Notes: generated by a model from the sequence alone, not told the origin. A stretch of 64,000 nt of DNA from JALYNX01 sp963749415 (GCA_963749415.1 CAVVMG010000001.1:620001-684000), one strand, 5' to 3'. Positions 52,280 to 60,924 are shown, counted from the first letter of the stretch. Numbers and translations are program-made.

Positions 52280-53355
52280 CGCTCGGCCTCGAAGCGGATC
52301 GTCCTGCCGTCCGGGTCCTCGAACTCGACTGCCCGGTCTTCTGCGCGCAGCTCTAGCCCGGCACTCTCCAGATGATCGGCCCACCGGGGCAGGTCCTCGA
52401 CGACGAAGGTGAGGGTGCGGGGCTCCGTCTGCTCCCCCTCGACCAGCTCGAGAAGCTGGCCCTTGGAGGGCTCGAGAATGGCACCAGCCACTCCACCCGC
52501 CGGGGTTCGCAGATGGGCGAACCCGAGGCGGTCCTCGTAGAAGGCGAGCGAATCGGAGAGTGAGGCGACCCCGACCCGGATCCTGGTCGCCGCAACTCCG
52601 CCCGGCGCTCGGAGCGGGCCGACTCCGGCGATGACCGACTTCGCCTCTTCGATGGTGAACCGTCCGGCGGTCACCTCCCGGCCGACCACCACCCCTTCCA
52701 GGTAGCGCCCGGCGGCTTCGAGGCGGACCAGCTTGCGGAGGTCCTCCAGGTCCCGCACCCCGCCGGCGGCGATCACCGGTTGCTCCACCGTGGCCAGGGA
52801 CTCCGCCATGATCTGGTAGTTGGGTGGGTCCTCCAGGGCATCGCGCCCCGCTTCAGAGACGAGGAAAGAGACGACACCCGCCGAGGACATCTCGATCAGG
52901 ACCTCCTCGAGATAGCGGCCGCTGTTCTGGGTCCACCCCTTGGTGACGACCTCCTCGTCCTTGTGGACGTCGATCGACACCGCGATCTTCTCCGGATTCC
53001 CGCGACACAGGTCCCAAACCATGTTCTGGTTCTCGATGGCGGCGGTCCCCATCACGATCCGCCATGCCCCGTTCTCGATCAGGCGGATTGCCTCGGACTC
53101 GGACCGGATCCCACCCGCCACCTGGACCGGGACCGAGACCTCACGGATCAGGCGGTCGACGATCTCCCGATTCCGGTAGTCGCCGTAGGCGGCGGCGTCG
53201 AGGTCGACGATGTGGAGGATCTCGGCACCCTGCTCCACCCAGCTCTTGGCCCGTCCGATCGGGTCGTTGTCGAGGGCGATGGCGTCCTCGAGCCGCCCCC
53301 GAGGGAGCCGTACCGAGAGCCCACCCAGGATGTTGATCCGGGCATACAGGTCCAT
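52276..53355 (-). CDS. HisA-like TIM barrel fused to a VOC (glyoxalase-like) domain
   Basis: A 359-aa fusion. Residues 1-245 match HisA/PriA, which isomerises ProFAR in histidine synthesis: LHIVDLDAAAYG, VPVQVAGGIRSESEAIRLIENGAWRIVMGTAA, KIAVSIDVHKDEEVVTKGW and PVIAAGGVRDLEDLRKL. The general base Asp8 of HisA is Asn here (RINILGGLSVRL), and the TDI-x-RDG loop reads SEAGRDA. Residues 258-359 form a VOC domain (RIRVGVASLSDSLAFYEDRLGF ... EFEDPDGRTIRFEAER). Asp129 of VSIDV is kept. The changed site and extra domain suggest another substrate, or a poor annotation as HisA. Leaderless box TAGCTT lies 6 nt upstream of the ATG. Confidence 0.75.
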   Translation of the reverse strand: MDLYARINILGGLSVRLPRGRLEDAIALDNDPIGRAKSWVEQGAEILHIVDLDAAAYGDYRNREIVDRLIREVSVPVQVAGGIRSESEAIRLIENGAWRIVMGTAAIENQNMVWDLCRGNPEKIAVSIDVHKDEEVVTKGWTQNSGRYLEEVLIEMSSAGVVSFLVSEAGRDALEDPPNYQIMAESLATVEQPVIAAGGVRDLEDLRKLVRLEAAGRYLEGVVVGREVTAGRFTIEEAKSVIAGVGPLRAPGGVAATRIRVGVASLSDSLAFYEDRLGFAHLRTPAGGVAGAILEPSKGQLLELVEGEQTEPRTLTFVVEDLPRWADHLESAGLELRAEDRAVEFEDPDGRTIRFEAER

Positions 53356-53361
53356 CACGGC

Positions 53362-53367
53362 AAGCTA
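53362..53367 (-). promoter_or_regulatory. -10 box (TAGCTT) of the HisA-VOC gene
   Basis: TAGCTT ends 6 nt before the ATG at 53355, which favours this ATG over the adjacent GTG. Confidence 0.5.
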
Positions 53368-53405
53368 GCGATCCCGAATGAACGAGGGGTTAGCGTTGTG
53401 TTTCC

Positions 53406-55232
53406 TCAGTTCTCATCGCTTGCTGCGATCCCGAGTGCGCTCTCCGCGGCGTCCAGGGTCTGGCCTCCCTCCATCACCGGTGCGAAGAGATCGCCGTGGC
53501 GCTGCAGCCTTTCCCAGAGGTTGGCGATGGTGATGTCGCCATTGGCGATGGTTCCCACCTCGTCCCATGCCAGGGGGGCGGCCACGGGGGCGCCGGGGCG
53601 GGGCCGCACCGAATACACCGATGCCACCGTCTGCCCGAACGCATTGCGGTTGTGGTCGACGAAGACCCGAGCCTTCCGCTTCGGCTTGTCCCACTCCATG
53701 GTGACATCCTGCGGGTTCGCTGCGGCGAGATAGGCGCCCACCTCGCCGACGAACCGCCGGACCCGGCTGTGGCTGTGAACCGGCTCCAATGGAACGTAGA
53801 CATGGAGACCCCGTGAGCCCGAGAGTTTGGGGTAGCCGGTGAGCCCGAGTTGGCGCAACGCGACCTCGAGGAGCTTGGCCCCAGACACCACCTGCTCCCA
53901 CGTCGCGCCTTCCGAGGGGTCGAAGTCGAAGATGGCATAGGTGGGCTTGTCGAGGTCGGCTTCGGTCGAATGAAAGGGATGGACCTCGATGCAAGCCATG
54001 TTGGCGAACCACATCAATGCCTCCCTGGAGTCGGCGACCAGGAAGTCGATGATCCCTCCCTGTGAGTCTGAGGGCACTGGAGTGGTCTTCATCCAGTCGG
54101 GCTGGTGGCCGGGCGCGCGCTTCTCATAGAAGGATTGACCGGTGATCCCACCGGGGTACCGGCTCATCGACAGCGGCCGGCCGATGAGATGGGGCAAAAG
54201 CACCGGCGCCACCGATGCGTAGTACTGGATCAGATCCCCCTTGGTGTAGCCCTCATCGGGGAAGAAGACCTTGTCCAGGTTGGAGAGACGCAGCGGCCGA
54301 TCGAGACCAACCGGCTTGAAGTGCTCGCCGTCCCTGGTCGCCGAGATCGGGGTAGGAAAGGAAATGTCAGCGGCCTTGGCGATGGCCCGGCCTTCCGACT
54401 TCGCGGGGCCCTTCTCGAGATGGGCCCGGGCCTCCTCACGGATCGCCTCGTGGCTGGGCATGTCCCGAGCCTCCGAGATCAGGACCATGGGCACGCCCGC
54501 CTGGGTGGCGGCATCGACCAGGGGTCCGACCCGCAACGTTCCGTCGCCGTAGGCGACGTGTCGGATCTCCCCGCCGGACCCGATCTCGTTGTCGGAGAAC
54601 TGGGTTTGGAGCGGGGTGATCATCCACCCCGGGAACTGGTCGCCGATGAAGGAGAACACCGAGAGGAAGGCGTCCTTGCTGGTGAGACCGCCCCCGGTCA
54701 TGGCATGGACATGCGCCCAGTCGACAACCGGGCGCACGAACGGGTACTCCGACGCCAATTGGGCGATGTCCCCCAGGCTGCCGAAAGAGCGGTTGTTGCC
54801 CGCGGTCTCCAAACCCATCCCCACCCCGATCCCGTCGACCTTGGAGGCGACGTAGTCGAGACGGGACCGGATGCGATCCATCAACACCTCCGGCTCCTCC
54901 TCGTAGTTGGATCCGAAATGGGCCACGATCACCGGCGCGCCGAGCCACTTGCCGAGTTTCATGGTGTGCTCCAAGGCGGCCAGCGACTGCTTGCCTCGGG
55001 CCTCGTCGGGGAGGGTAAGCCCGGCGAAGTAGGGGGCGTGGACCGACAGCCTGATATCACGCTCGGCGGCGAGCTCCCCGAACCTCTGACATCGCTTCTC
55101 CTTCCATGGAAAGCCATCCACGAAGGGCAGTTCGTGCGCGGCGTGCCCCTTCTCCGCCAACGTGTCGAGATAGGTGGCGTCGTCACCCTCCTCTGGGGGG
55201 AGATGGGAGATGCCAAAGCGGATCGCGGTCAC
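53406..55232 (-). CDS. Endonuclease IV-like TIM barrel fused to LigD polymerase (Prim-Pol) domain
   Basis: A 608-aa fusion. Residues 1-275 resemble archaeal-type endonuclease IV (AP endonuclease family 2). Likely metal ligands are His65 (SVHAPYFAGL), His105 (IVAHFGS), Glu142 (LETAGNN), Asp171 and His174 (VVDWAHVHA), His225 (EIRHVAYGDG) and Glu254 (LISEARD); the position of E. coli Nfo His216 is Gln211. Residues 310-600 are a LigD-type primase-polymerase domain with catalytic Asp436 and Asp438 (IFDFDPSEG), SGSRGLHVYV (His477) and Asp526 (VFVDHNRNAFGQTVASVYSVRPR). No ligase or Ku gene is nearby. It could cut abasic sites and fill the gap itself. Confidence 0.85.
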   Translation of the reverse strand: MTAIRFGISHLPPEEGDDATYLDTLAEKGHAAHELPFVDGFPWKEKRCQRFGELAAERDIRLSVHAPYFAGLTLPDEARGKQSLAALEHTMKLGKWLGAPVIVAHFGSNYEEEPEVLMDRIRSRLDYVASKVDGIGVGMGLETAGNNRSFGSLGDIAQLASEYPFVRPVVDWAHVHAMTGGGLTSKDAFLSVFSFIGDQFPGWMITPLQTQFSDNEIGSGGEIRHVAYGDGTLRVGPLVDAATQAGVPMVLISEARDMPSHEAIREEARAHLEKGPAKSEGRAIAKAADISFPTPISATRDGEHFKPVGLDRPLRLSNLDKVFFPDEGYTKGDLIQYYASVAPVLLPHLIGRPLSMSRYPGGITGQSFYEKRAPGHQPDWMKTTPVPSDSQGGIIDFLVADSREALMWFANMACIEVHPFHSTEADLDKPTYAIFDFDPSEGATWEQVVSGAKLLEVALRQLGLTGYPKLSGSRGLHVYVPLEPVHSHSRVRRFVGEVGAYLAAANPQDVTMEWDKPKRKARVFVDHNRNAFGQTVASVYSVRPRPGAPVAAPLAWDEVGTIANGDITIANLWERLQRHGDLFAPVMEGGQTLDAAESALGIAASDEN

Positions 55233-55238
55233 GGTCTG

Positions 55239-55244
55239 AGGCTA
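55239..55244 (-). promoter_or_regulatory. -10 box (TAGCCT) of the endonuclease/polymerase gene
   Basis: TAGCCT ends 6 nt before the GTG at 55232 and supports that start. Confidence 0.5.
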
Positions 55245-55258
55245 CGGCGCTTCATCGT

Positions 55259-55264
55259 TAGCCT
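55259..55264 (+). promoter_or_regulatory. -10 box (TAGCCT) of the divergent lipoprotein gene
   Basis: GTTAGCCT ends 6 nt before the ATG at 55271. The two divergent start codons are only 38 bp apart. Confidence 0.5.
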
Positions 55265-55270
55265 GACCCC

Positions 55271-56362
55271 ATGGTCGCCCATCGCCGGCTCGCCCTTGCT
55301 GCGGCAGTGTTCGCCTCTATGACGGCGTGCTCACCTGGCACCGCGGCAACCACCACCACATCGTTGGCGGCCACAAGCACCACACAGGCTGGTACGACTT
55401 CCACCACGGCAACCACGACGACCACGGTGGCACCGACCACCAGCGTCCCGGCCGAGCAGACCGTCCAGGTGTTGCTCCAACCTTTCAGCGAGCTTGGCGC
55501 GGAGTGGACCGAGTTGTTCCTCCCCTATGGCGACAGCGAGGAGGACCTGGGGACTTCGCCCGGTGGCGAGGGTCTGATGCTGGGCCCGGAATACGGGACT
55601 CAGACCCCGGATGAGAACTGGTGGATCCTGGACGCGGCCAAGACACGGGCGGCGGTATATGACGTCGATGGCAACTTCGTCGAGGGAGTTCCCTTCCCGG
55701 AAGAGGTACTGGTCGACGGTCTTTATTTCCAGTACCAGATGCCCCAGGGGTTGGACGATGGTTCGATCGCCGCCGCCGGATTCAGGGACGAGGACACATC
55801 TGCGTTGCTGCGGATAGTCGATGGCGAGGTCACCAGCGCCACGTTCGAGGGTTCGATCCCCTGGGTCACCACCGACGGGACATTTCTCTATGGCTTGACC
55901 TTTGAAGACGCTGCCCCACACCGGCTGGACCCGGCCAACCCTGAGCCGGAGCCCATCGACGCCCTCGTGACCAGGGCCGGGACCCCTTTCACCGTCTCCG
56001 TCCAGGGTGACGAGATCGTCGTCGCACTCCCTGATCTCGGGGTCACAAGGACCTTGCAGCTCCGCTACTCCGAAGACCCCGAAGTGCCCGTCCACGGGGG
56101 GATCGAGGTGGAGACCGGAGTCGACGGCACGATATTCATCTTGATCAATGGCGCTCCAGAGTCCGAGGAGACTCTGGGAGTCGGCGGCTATCTCAGCATC
56201 TCTCCGCAGGGCGTGGTGAGTGCGGTGGAGCCGATCCGTGAGCCGTTCAGCCCTGCCGACCCGGGGAGCCCCGCCCATCTCGGGGTCACTCCCGGGACGG
56301 CGACACCCTGGCTGATGATGGTCGATGAGGACGGGGTCAGGATCTACACCCGGGCCGGTTGA
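55271..56362 (+). CDS. Hypothetical Thr-rich lipoprotein
   Basis: A 363-aa predicted lipoprotein: signal RRLALAAAVFASMTACSPG, a Thr/Ala linker (25-60), then a beta-rich region with repeated short strands and turns (WWILDAAKTRAAVYDVDGNFVEGVPFP; IAAAGFRDEDTSALLRIVDG; YLSISPQGVVSAV) that may form a beta-propeller. The family is not recognised. It shares a divergent promoter region with the endonuclease/polymerase gene, but nothing else links them. Confidence 0.7.
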   Translation: MVAHRRLALAAAVFASMTACSPGTAATTTTSLAATSTTQAGTTSTTATTTTTVAPTTSVPAEQTVQVLLQPFSELGAEWTELFLPYGDSEEDLGTSPGGEGLMLGPEYGTQTPDENWWILDAAKTRAAVYDVDGNFVEGVPFPEEVLVDGLYFQYQMPQGLDDGSIAAAGFRDEDTSALLRIVDGEVTSATFEGSIPWVTTDGTFLYGLTFEDAAPHRLDPANPEPEPIDALVTRAGTPFTVSVQGDEIVVALPDLGVTRTLQLRYSEDPEVPVHGGIEVETGVDGTIFILINGAPESEETLGVGGYLSISPQGVVSAVEPIREPFSPADPGSPAHLGVTPGTATPWLMMVDEDGVRIYTRAG

Positions 56363-56433
56363 CCCGCCTCCCGGTTCGGGAATACTCGGGCCGCGACCGC
56401 CTTTGAGCTGGCTAGATCCAACAAGGAGCAGAG

Positions 56434-56947
56434 ATGTCGATCCACCGCCTCAACCATGCCGTCCTCTACGTGAGGGATGCCGAGCGTTCGGCCCGCTTCT
56501 ATGAGGAGCGTGCTCGGGTTCCGTCAGGTGATGGCCTTTCCCGGTGCGGTATTCATGCAGGCCGAGGGCTCGACCAACGATCACGACCTCGGTCTGTTCT
56601 CGATCGGCGAAAACGCCGGGGACTCATCGGCCGGCAGACAGACTGTCGGCCTCTATCACCTGGCCTGGGAGGTGGACACTCTCAATGACCTGTCCGAGAT
56701 GGGTAGGAAGCTCACCGAGGCCGGCGCCCTCAGCGGTGCCACCGACCATGGGACCACCAAGGCGCTCTACGGGAAGGATCCCGACGGGCTCGACTTCGAG
56801 GTCTCCTGGCTGGTGCCAGCCGACCTGCTCGGCGACGACATGGAGGTCGGCGCTCGCCGCCTCGACCTGGCGGCCGAGATCGAGCGATTCGGCGCAGATA
56901 CGGCGGGTGGGATCGGAGTGAGCCGGCCCCGGCCGGTCGGCACGTGA
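56434..56947 (+). CDS. VOC family protein, catechol dioxygenase-like (one frameshift)
   Basis: About 170 aa. MSIHRLNHAVLYVRDAERSARFYEE is followed, after a 1-nt shift near 56510, by VLGFRQVMAFPGAVFMQAEGS and later QTVGLYHLAWEVDTLNDLSEMGRKL and LYGKDPDGLDFEVSWLVP. Metal ligands of the vicinal oxygen chelate fold are likely His8, His of LYHLAWEV and Glu of DFEVSW. It may be a glyoxalase or extradiol dioxygenase; the substrate is unknown. A strong ribosome binding site (AAGGAG) precedes the ATG. Confidence 0.75.
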
Positions 56948-56990
56948 GACTGCTCTCCCATATCGTCTGGTAACGACTGACCGCAATCGG

Positions 56991-57020
56991 TTGCGGGCCT
57001 ACGATATCTGCGGTTATCCT
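56991..57020 (+). promoter_or_regulatory. Promoter of the ABC transporter operon
   Basis: TTGCGG (56991-56996), an 18-nt spacer and TATCCT (57015-57020), with a leader of about 43 nt to the ATG at 57070. A ribosome binding site (GAGGAGG) lies in this leader, unlike the leaderless genes. Confidence 0.5.
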
Positions 57021-57069
57021 CCCGGGCGTTCGCACTTGGCGCGGACAGCTACCGAGGAGGAGCACTGGG

Positions 57070-58164
57070 ATGCGCACCGATACCGCCCACCTGCTGAGCC
57101 CATCGAGGAGAACCTTCCTCAAAGCCATGGGCATCACCACCGCTGTTGGCCTCATCAACGCCTGCACCAGCAATGGAGGCTCTGATGGAACCGGCGGATC
57201 GACAACCGGCGGAACCGGCGGCGGCTCCGGGGCCGGGCAGTTCCCGGAGACTCCGGAGTGGAGCTTCACCTTCGTCAACCATGTGACGACCAACCCCTTC
57301 TTCGTCCCCACCGTCTATGGGATCGAGGACGCTTCCGCCCTCCTGGGCACCGCCTTCCAGTGGACCGGGTCCGAGATCGCAGACAACGGTGAGATGGTCA
57401 ATGCGTTCGAGGCCGCCATCGCCGCCGAGGCGGACGGGATCGGAATTGCCCTCGTCGACCTCGAGGCCTTCAACGGGCCCACCGACGAGGCCCTGGCCGC
57501 AGGGATCCCGGTCATCGGTTACAACGCCGATGTCGCCAACAACCGCCTTTGCTATGTGGGCCAGGACCTGTTCGGGTCCGGGTTCGCCATGGGGGAGCGC
57601 ATCGTGGAGTTGGTGGGCTCCGGCAAGGTCGCCCTGTTCATCGCCACACCGGGTCAGCTCAACATCCAGCCTCGCATCGATGGAGCCATGGCCGCGATCG
57701 AAGAGTCGGGTGCGGACATCCAGGCCGAGGCGATCACCACCGGGGCCGCCCTCGAAGACGAGCTGAGCGCGGTGGAGGCCTGGTATCTGGGTAACACCGA
57801 CGCCACGGGGATGTTCGCCGTTGACGCCGGCAGCACCCAGGCGGTGGGCCAGGTCGTCGAATCCCAAAGCGCTCGGGACAACGCGCTGGTCGGCGCCGGG
57901 GGATATGACCTCCTCCCCGAGACCGTGGAACTGGTCTCCAGTGGGGTCCTCGACTTCACAATCGACCAGCAGCCCTATCTCCAGGGATTCCTGCCCGTGG
58001 TCTACATGTACCTCTGGAAGCTGTCGGGCGGGGTCGTCACGCCGCCGGAGACCAACACCGGTCTGGTGTTCCTCGACTCGGCGTCGGCCCAGTTGTTCCT
58101 GGAGACCGAGAGCCGCTTCGAGGGCGACGCCGAGGAGCAGGCAATCGTCGAGCCGGTTGCCTGA
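57070..58164 (+). CDS. Sugar-type ABC transporter substrate-binding protein
   Basis: A 364-aa periplasmic-binding-protein-like lipoprotein. It has a Tat-type signal (SRRTFLKAMGITTAVGLINAC, lipobox Cys), a Gly/Thr/Ser-rich linker, and a type I binding fold (FTFVNHVTTNPFFVPTVYGIEDA; IAAEADGIGIALVD; GIPVIGYNADVANN; QNALVGAGGYD-like DNALVGAGGYDLLPETV). It resembles RbsB-type proteins of the CUT2 sugar importers. The permease and ATPase genes follow at once. Confidence 0.88.
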   Translation: MRTDTAHLLSPSRRTFLKAMGITTAVGLINACTSNGGSDGTGGSTTGGTGGGSGAGQFPETPEWSFTFVNHVTTNPFFVPTVYGIEDASALLGTAFQWTGSEIADNGEMVNAFEAAIAAEADGIGIALVDLEAFNGPTDEALAAGIPVIGYNADVANNRLCYVGQDLFGSGFAMGERIVELVGSGKVALFIATPGQLNIQPRIDGAMAAIEESGADIQAEAITTGAALEDELSAVEAWYLGNTDATGMFAVDAGSTQAVGQVVESQSARDNALVGAGGYDLLPETVELVSSGVLDFTIDQQPYLQGFLPVVYMYLWKLSGGVVTPPETNTGLVFLDSASAQLFLETESRFEGDAEEQAIVEPVA

Positions 58165-58229
58165 ACCGACCACGGCGCTCGGACAACTCGAGCAGTAACT
58201 TGACGCACCGTCAGCCGGGTTGATGGCGG

Positions 58230-59246
58230 ATGAGTGTGGCGGGAGCGTCGATGACTGGTGACCAGCAGCCGTCCATTGGAGGACGGGTTGCCGACTTCCT
58301 GATCAGGAGGCCGGAGTCGACGGTAGCGCTGGTCGCCTTGGTCCTCGGTGGCTACTTCGCGGTCGTCAACGATGCCTTCCTCACCACGGACAACCTGCGT
58401 GTCGTCTCCCAGTACTTGATCGCTCCCGCGATCCTGGCCACCGGCCAGGTGATGCTCCTGGTGTGCCGGGAGATCGACCTGTCGATGGGGAACGTGTACT
58501 TCATGACCCCCTTCCTGGTGTTCTTCGCCAACGAAGCAGGCCTGGCGCTGCCGTTCGCGATCGTGGTCGGCGTGTTGGGCGCCGGGGTGGTCGGGGTCCT
58601 CAACGGGGCGATCAGCATCGGGTTCGGCATCCCCTCTTTCATCGTCACCCTGGGGATGGGATTCATCATCAACGGGTTCACCCTCAACATCTCCAACGGG
58701 TTCCCCAAGCGTCCTCCCGATGAGGGCGTTGCCACCCAGATATTCGGGGGTGCAGGATTCTCAGGGCTGATCTGGGTGCTGGTGATCGTGCTCGGGATGC
58801 ACATCGTGCTCAACCACACTCGATGGGGCGTGCACACGGTGGCGGTCGGTGGCAATCCGATCGGGGCTTCCGAAGCCGGTGTCCCCTCGAGTCGGGTCAA
58901 GATGCGCAACTTCATCGTGGCGGCGATGCTCGCCGGATTCGCCGGGGTCATCGAGGGGATGCGTGTCGGCTCCTTCGACCCGGGTGCGGGGGTGTCGGGC
59001 CAAAAGGTATTCCTCGCCGTCGCGGCCGCGGTTATCGGAGGAACGGTGCTCACCGGTGGGTACGGCACCGTGATCGGTGCCTTTCTCGGCGCCCTGGTGC
59101 TGGCCATACTGCAAGACGGGTTCAATCTCGAGGGGATCAGTGCTTTCACCTTCCAATTGGTCTTGGGAGCGGCGATCATCCTCGCCATGATCTTGAACTC
59201 CCTCGCCACCAGGGCTCGGATCAATTCCCAGAGGGTCCGACTATGA
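58230..59246 (+). CDS. ABC transporter permease, ribose/CUT2 type
   Basis: A 338-aa permease with about ten hydrophobic helices. Motifs are as in RbsC-like proteins: LLVCREIDLSMGNVYFMTPFLV and the EAA-like loop GVHTVAVGGNPIGASEAGVPSSRVKMRNFIVAAMLAG. The first ATG is 58230, but an ATG at 58251 (MTGDQQPSIGGRV) has the better ribosome binding site (GGGAG). The stop overlaps the ATPase gene in ATGA. Confidence 0.88.
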   Translation: MSVAGASMTGDQQPSIGGRVADFLIRRPESTVALVALVLGGYFAVVNDAFLTTDNLRVVSQYLIAPAILATGQVMLLVCREIDLSMGNVYFMTPFLVFFANEAGLALPFAIVVGVLGAGVVGVLNGAISIGFGIPSFIVTLGMGFIINGFTLNISNGFPKRPPDEGVATQIFGGAGFSGLIWVLVIVLGMHIVLNHTRWGVHTVAVGGNPIGASEAGVPSSRVKMRNFIVAAMLAGFAGVIEGMRVGSFDPGAGVSGQKVFLAVAAAVIGGTVLTGGYGTVIGAFLGALVLAILQDGFNLEGISAFTFQLVLGAAIILAMILNSLATRARINSQRVRL

Positions 59247-60013
59247 CCACTCCTTCGAGCCAGGCCCCCATCGCGGTGAGAGCCGAGGAGATCTCCAAGG
59301 GGTACGGGCCGGTGGTCGCTCTCAACGGAGTGAGCATCGAGCTCAAGCGGGGAGAAGTGCTCGGGCTGATCGGGGACAACGGGGCGGGAAAATCGACCTT
59401 GATCAAGATCCTCACCGGTTTCGAGCAGCCCGATAGCGGGACCATCTACATCAACGACGAAGAGGTCAAACTTCGCTCGGTGTCGCATGCCCGGGAGTTG
59501 GGGATCGAGACCGTGTACCAGGACTTGGCTCTCGTCGACCAGCTGCCGGTCTATCTCAACATGAACCTGAACAAGGAGCTCGTGCACCGACCGTTGCCCT
59601 TCCTCGACAAAGACCAGATGAGGGAGAACTCGACCGCTCACCTCAAGGACATGGGAGTCCGAATCCCGTCGGTGGACACCGAGGTCGGGTTTCTGTCCGG
59701 TGGTCAGCGGCAGGCGGTGGCCATTGCGCGTGCGGTGTACTCCGACGCCAAGATCATCCTCCTCGATGAGCCGCTGGCGGCGATGGGGGCCAAGGAGAGC
59801 GCCATCATCATCGACCTCATCCTCGAGCTCCGTCAGAAGCGGGAAGTCTCCATGATCCTGATCGCGCACAACTTTGCCCAGGTGGTCGACGTCTGCGACC
59901 GCGTGAACCTGCTCCAGCATGGTCGGATCACGTTCGACTCCCCGGTGGGCCAGACCTCGGTCCAGGAGCTCACCGACCTGGTGTCGGCCGACTACCGGGG
60001 CCGCGGGGTCTGA
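59243..60013 (+). CDS. ABC transporter ATP-binding protein, single-domain CUT2 type
   Basis: A 256-aa ATPase with Walker A GLIGDNGAGKSTLIKILTG, the signature FLSGGQRQAVAIARAV, Walker B AKIILLDEPLAAMG and the switch His in LIAHNFAQVVD. Only one ATPase domain is present, as in the FrcA type, where RbsA-like proteins have two. The start overlaps the permease stop in ATGA. Confidence 0.92.
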   Translation: MTTPSSQAPIAVRAEEISKGYGPVVALNGVSIELKRGEVLGLIGDNGAGKSTLIKILTGFEQPDSGTIYINDEEVKLRSVSHARELGIETVYQDLALVDQLPVYLNMNLNKELVHRPLPFLDKDQMRENSTAHLKDMGVRIPSVDTEVGFLSGGQRQAVAIARAVYSDAKIILLDEPLAAMGAKESAIIIDLILELRQKREVSMILIAHNFAQVVDVCDRVNLLQHGRITFDSPVGQTSVQELTDLVSADYRGRGV

Positions 60014-60060
60014 GCCGAGGCCGGCTGGGCCCAAGTCAGCGATATCCTTTACGGGTTCCA

Positions 60061-60133
60061 GGGTCTCTAGCTCAATTGGTAGAGCAGCGGGCTTTTAACC
60101 CGTTGGTTGTGGGTTCGAGTCCCACGGGACCCA
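60061..60133 (+). tRNA. tRNA-Lys (anticodon TTT)
   Basis: A clear cloverleaf: acceptor GGGTCTC with GGGACCC, D arm around AGCTCAATTGGTAGAGC, anticodon stem GCGGG/CCCGT with loop CTTTTAA (anticodon TTT), and T arm GTGGG-TTCGAGT-CCCAC. The discriminator base is A; CCA is not fully encoded. Confidence 0.95.
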
Positions 60134-60263
60134 CCGACAAAAGGCCAAGTCAGAGGGCTAGTTGGCTGAAGCTCTCTGACGCGGTGCCCGGTCCCAGCCG
60201 AGGCAATGCTCGTATGGCCAGGGTCAATCAGCGTCAGGGCAATGCCACCTAGTAGAACTACCC

Positions 60264-60924
60264 TTGACAACGGTGACGCGTGCTCCGTGGGTGGGTGTTT
60301 TTCTGGTGGCCGCTGGTCTGGTTGCCGCGTGTAGCACCGAGAGTTCGGCCACTTCGACTTCGGCGGTTTCTTTGCCGACCACGGTCGTGTCAACGACGGC
60401 AGATCCGACAACCACGGCTTCGACAACCGCCGATGTGCTACTACTCAAGGAGAGGGGTCTTCGGGGTCGACCACGTTCGAGTCGGTTCAGTATCCCTACG
60501 CGTTTGAACTGCCCGCCGATGCGGCTCCTGGATCGTGGGACGCTGCATCACTGCCTTGGGACGGGAACTCTCCGATCAACATGGCTGGCCCATACCTTGA
60601 CGTGGTGTTCCTCCCTGAACGGTCGTTGCTTCTCACCGGGACAAGCACGACGGATGATCTTGAAACCTTCTTGGGGATGGTGGCGGACAATGCCAGCCGC
60701 GCCCATGGGTAGTTCGGAGCCAGAGAACAGAACGCGATGTCATGATCGGTGAGGTGCCCGCTGTGGCTTACACGCAGGCTTGCGAGCAGGGCGCTCTGTT
60801 TGCCAGGTTGGCGCTAGTCCACAACGACTTCGGCTTATACGTTTTCTCCGCGGCGCAGCCTGGTCAAGAGAATGACGCCCTTGACGAGGTGATCGTGGCC
60901 CTCGAAGGTCTGGTATTGGAATAG
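60264..60924 (+). pseudogene. Broken hypothetical lipoprotein gene
   Basis: Three frame segments look like one former lipoprotein. Segment 1 (from TTG 60264) has signal APWVGVFLVAAGLVAACSTES and a Ser/Thr linker. Segment 2 (about 60459-60712, another frame) reads STTFESVQYPYAFELPADAAP ... PYLDVVFLPERSLLLTGTSTTDDLETFLGM. Segment 3 (to 60924) reads MIGEVPAVAYTQACEQGALFARLALVHNDFGLYVF. At least two frameshifts are needed, more than elsewhere in the window, so it may be decayed and not only misread. The family is unknown. Confidence 0.45.

Noticed and set aside
60067..60426. 119-aa minus-strand frame over the tRNA
   Set aside because: It overlaps the tRNA gene and shows no coding features.
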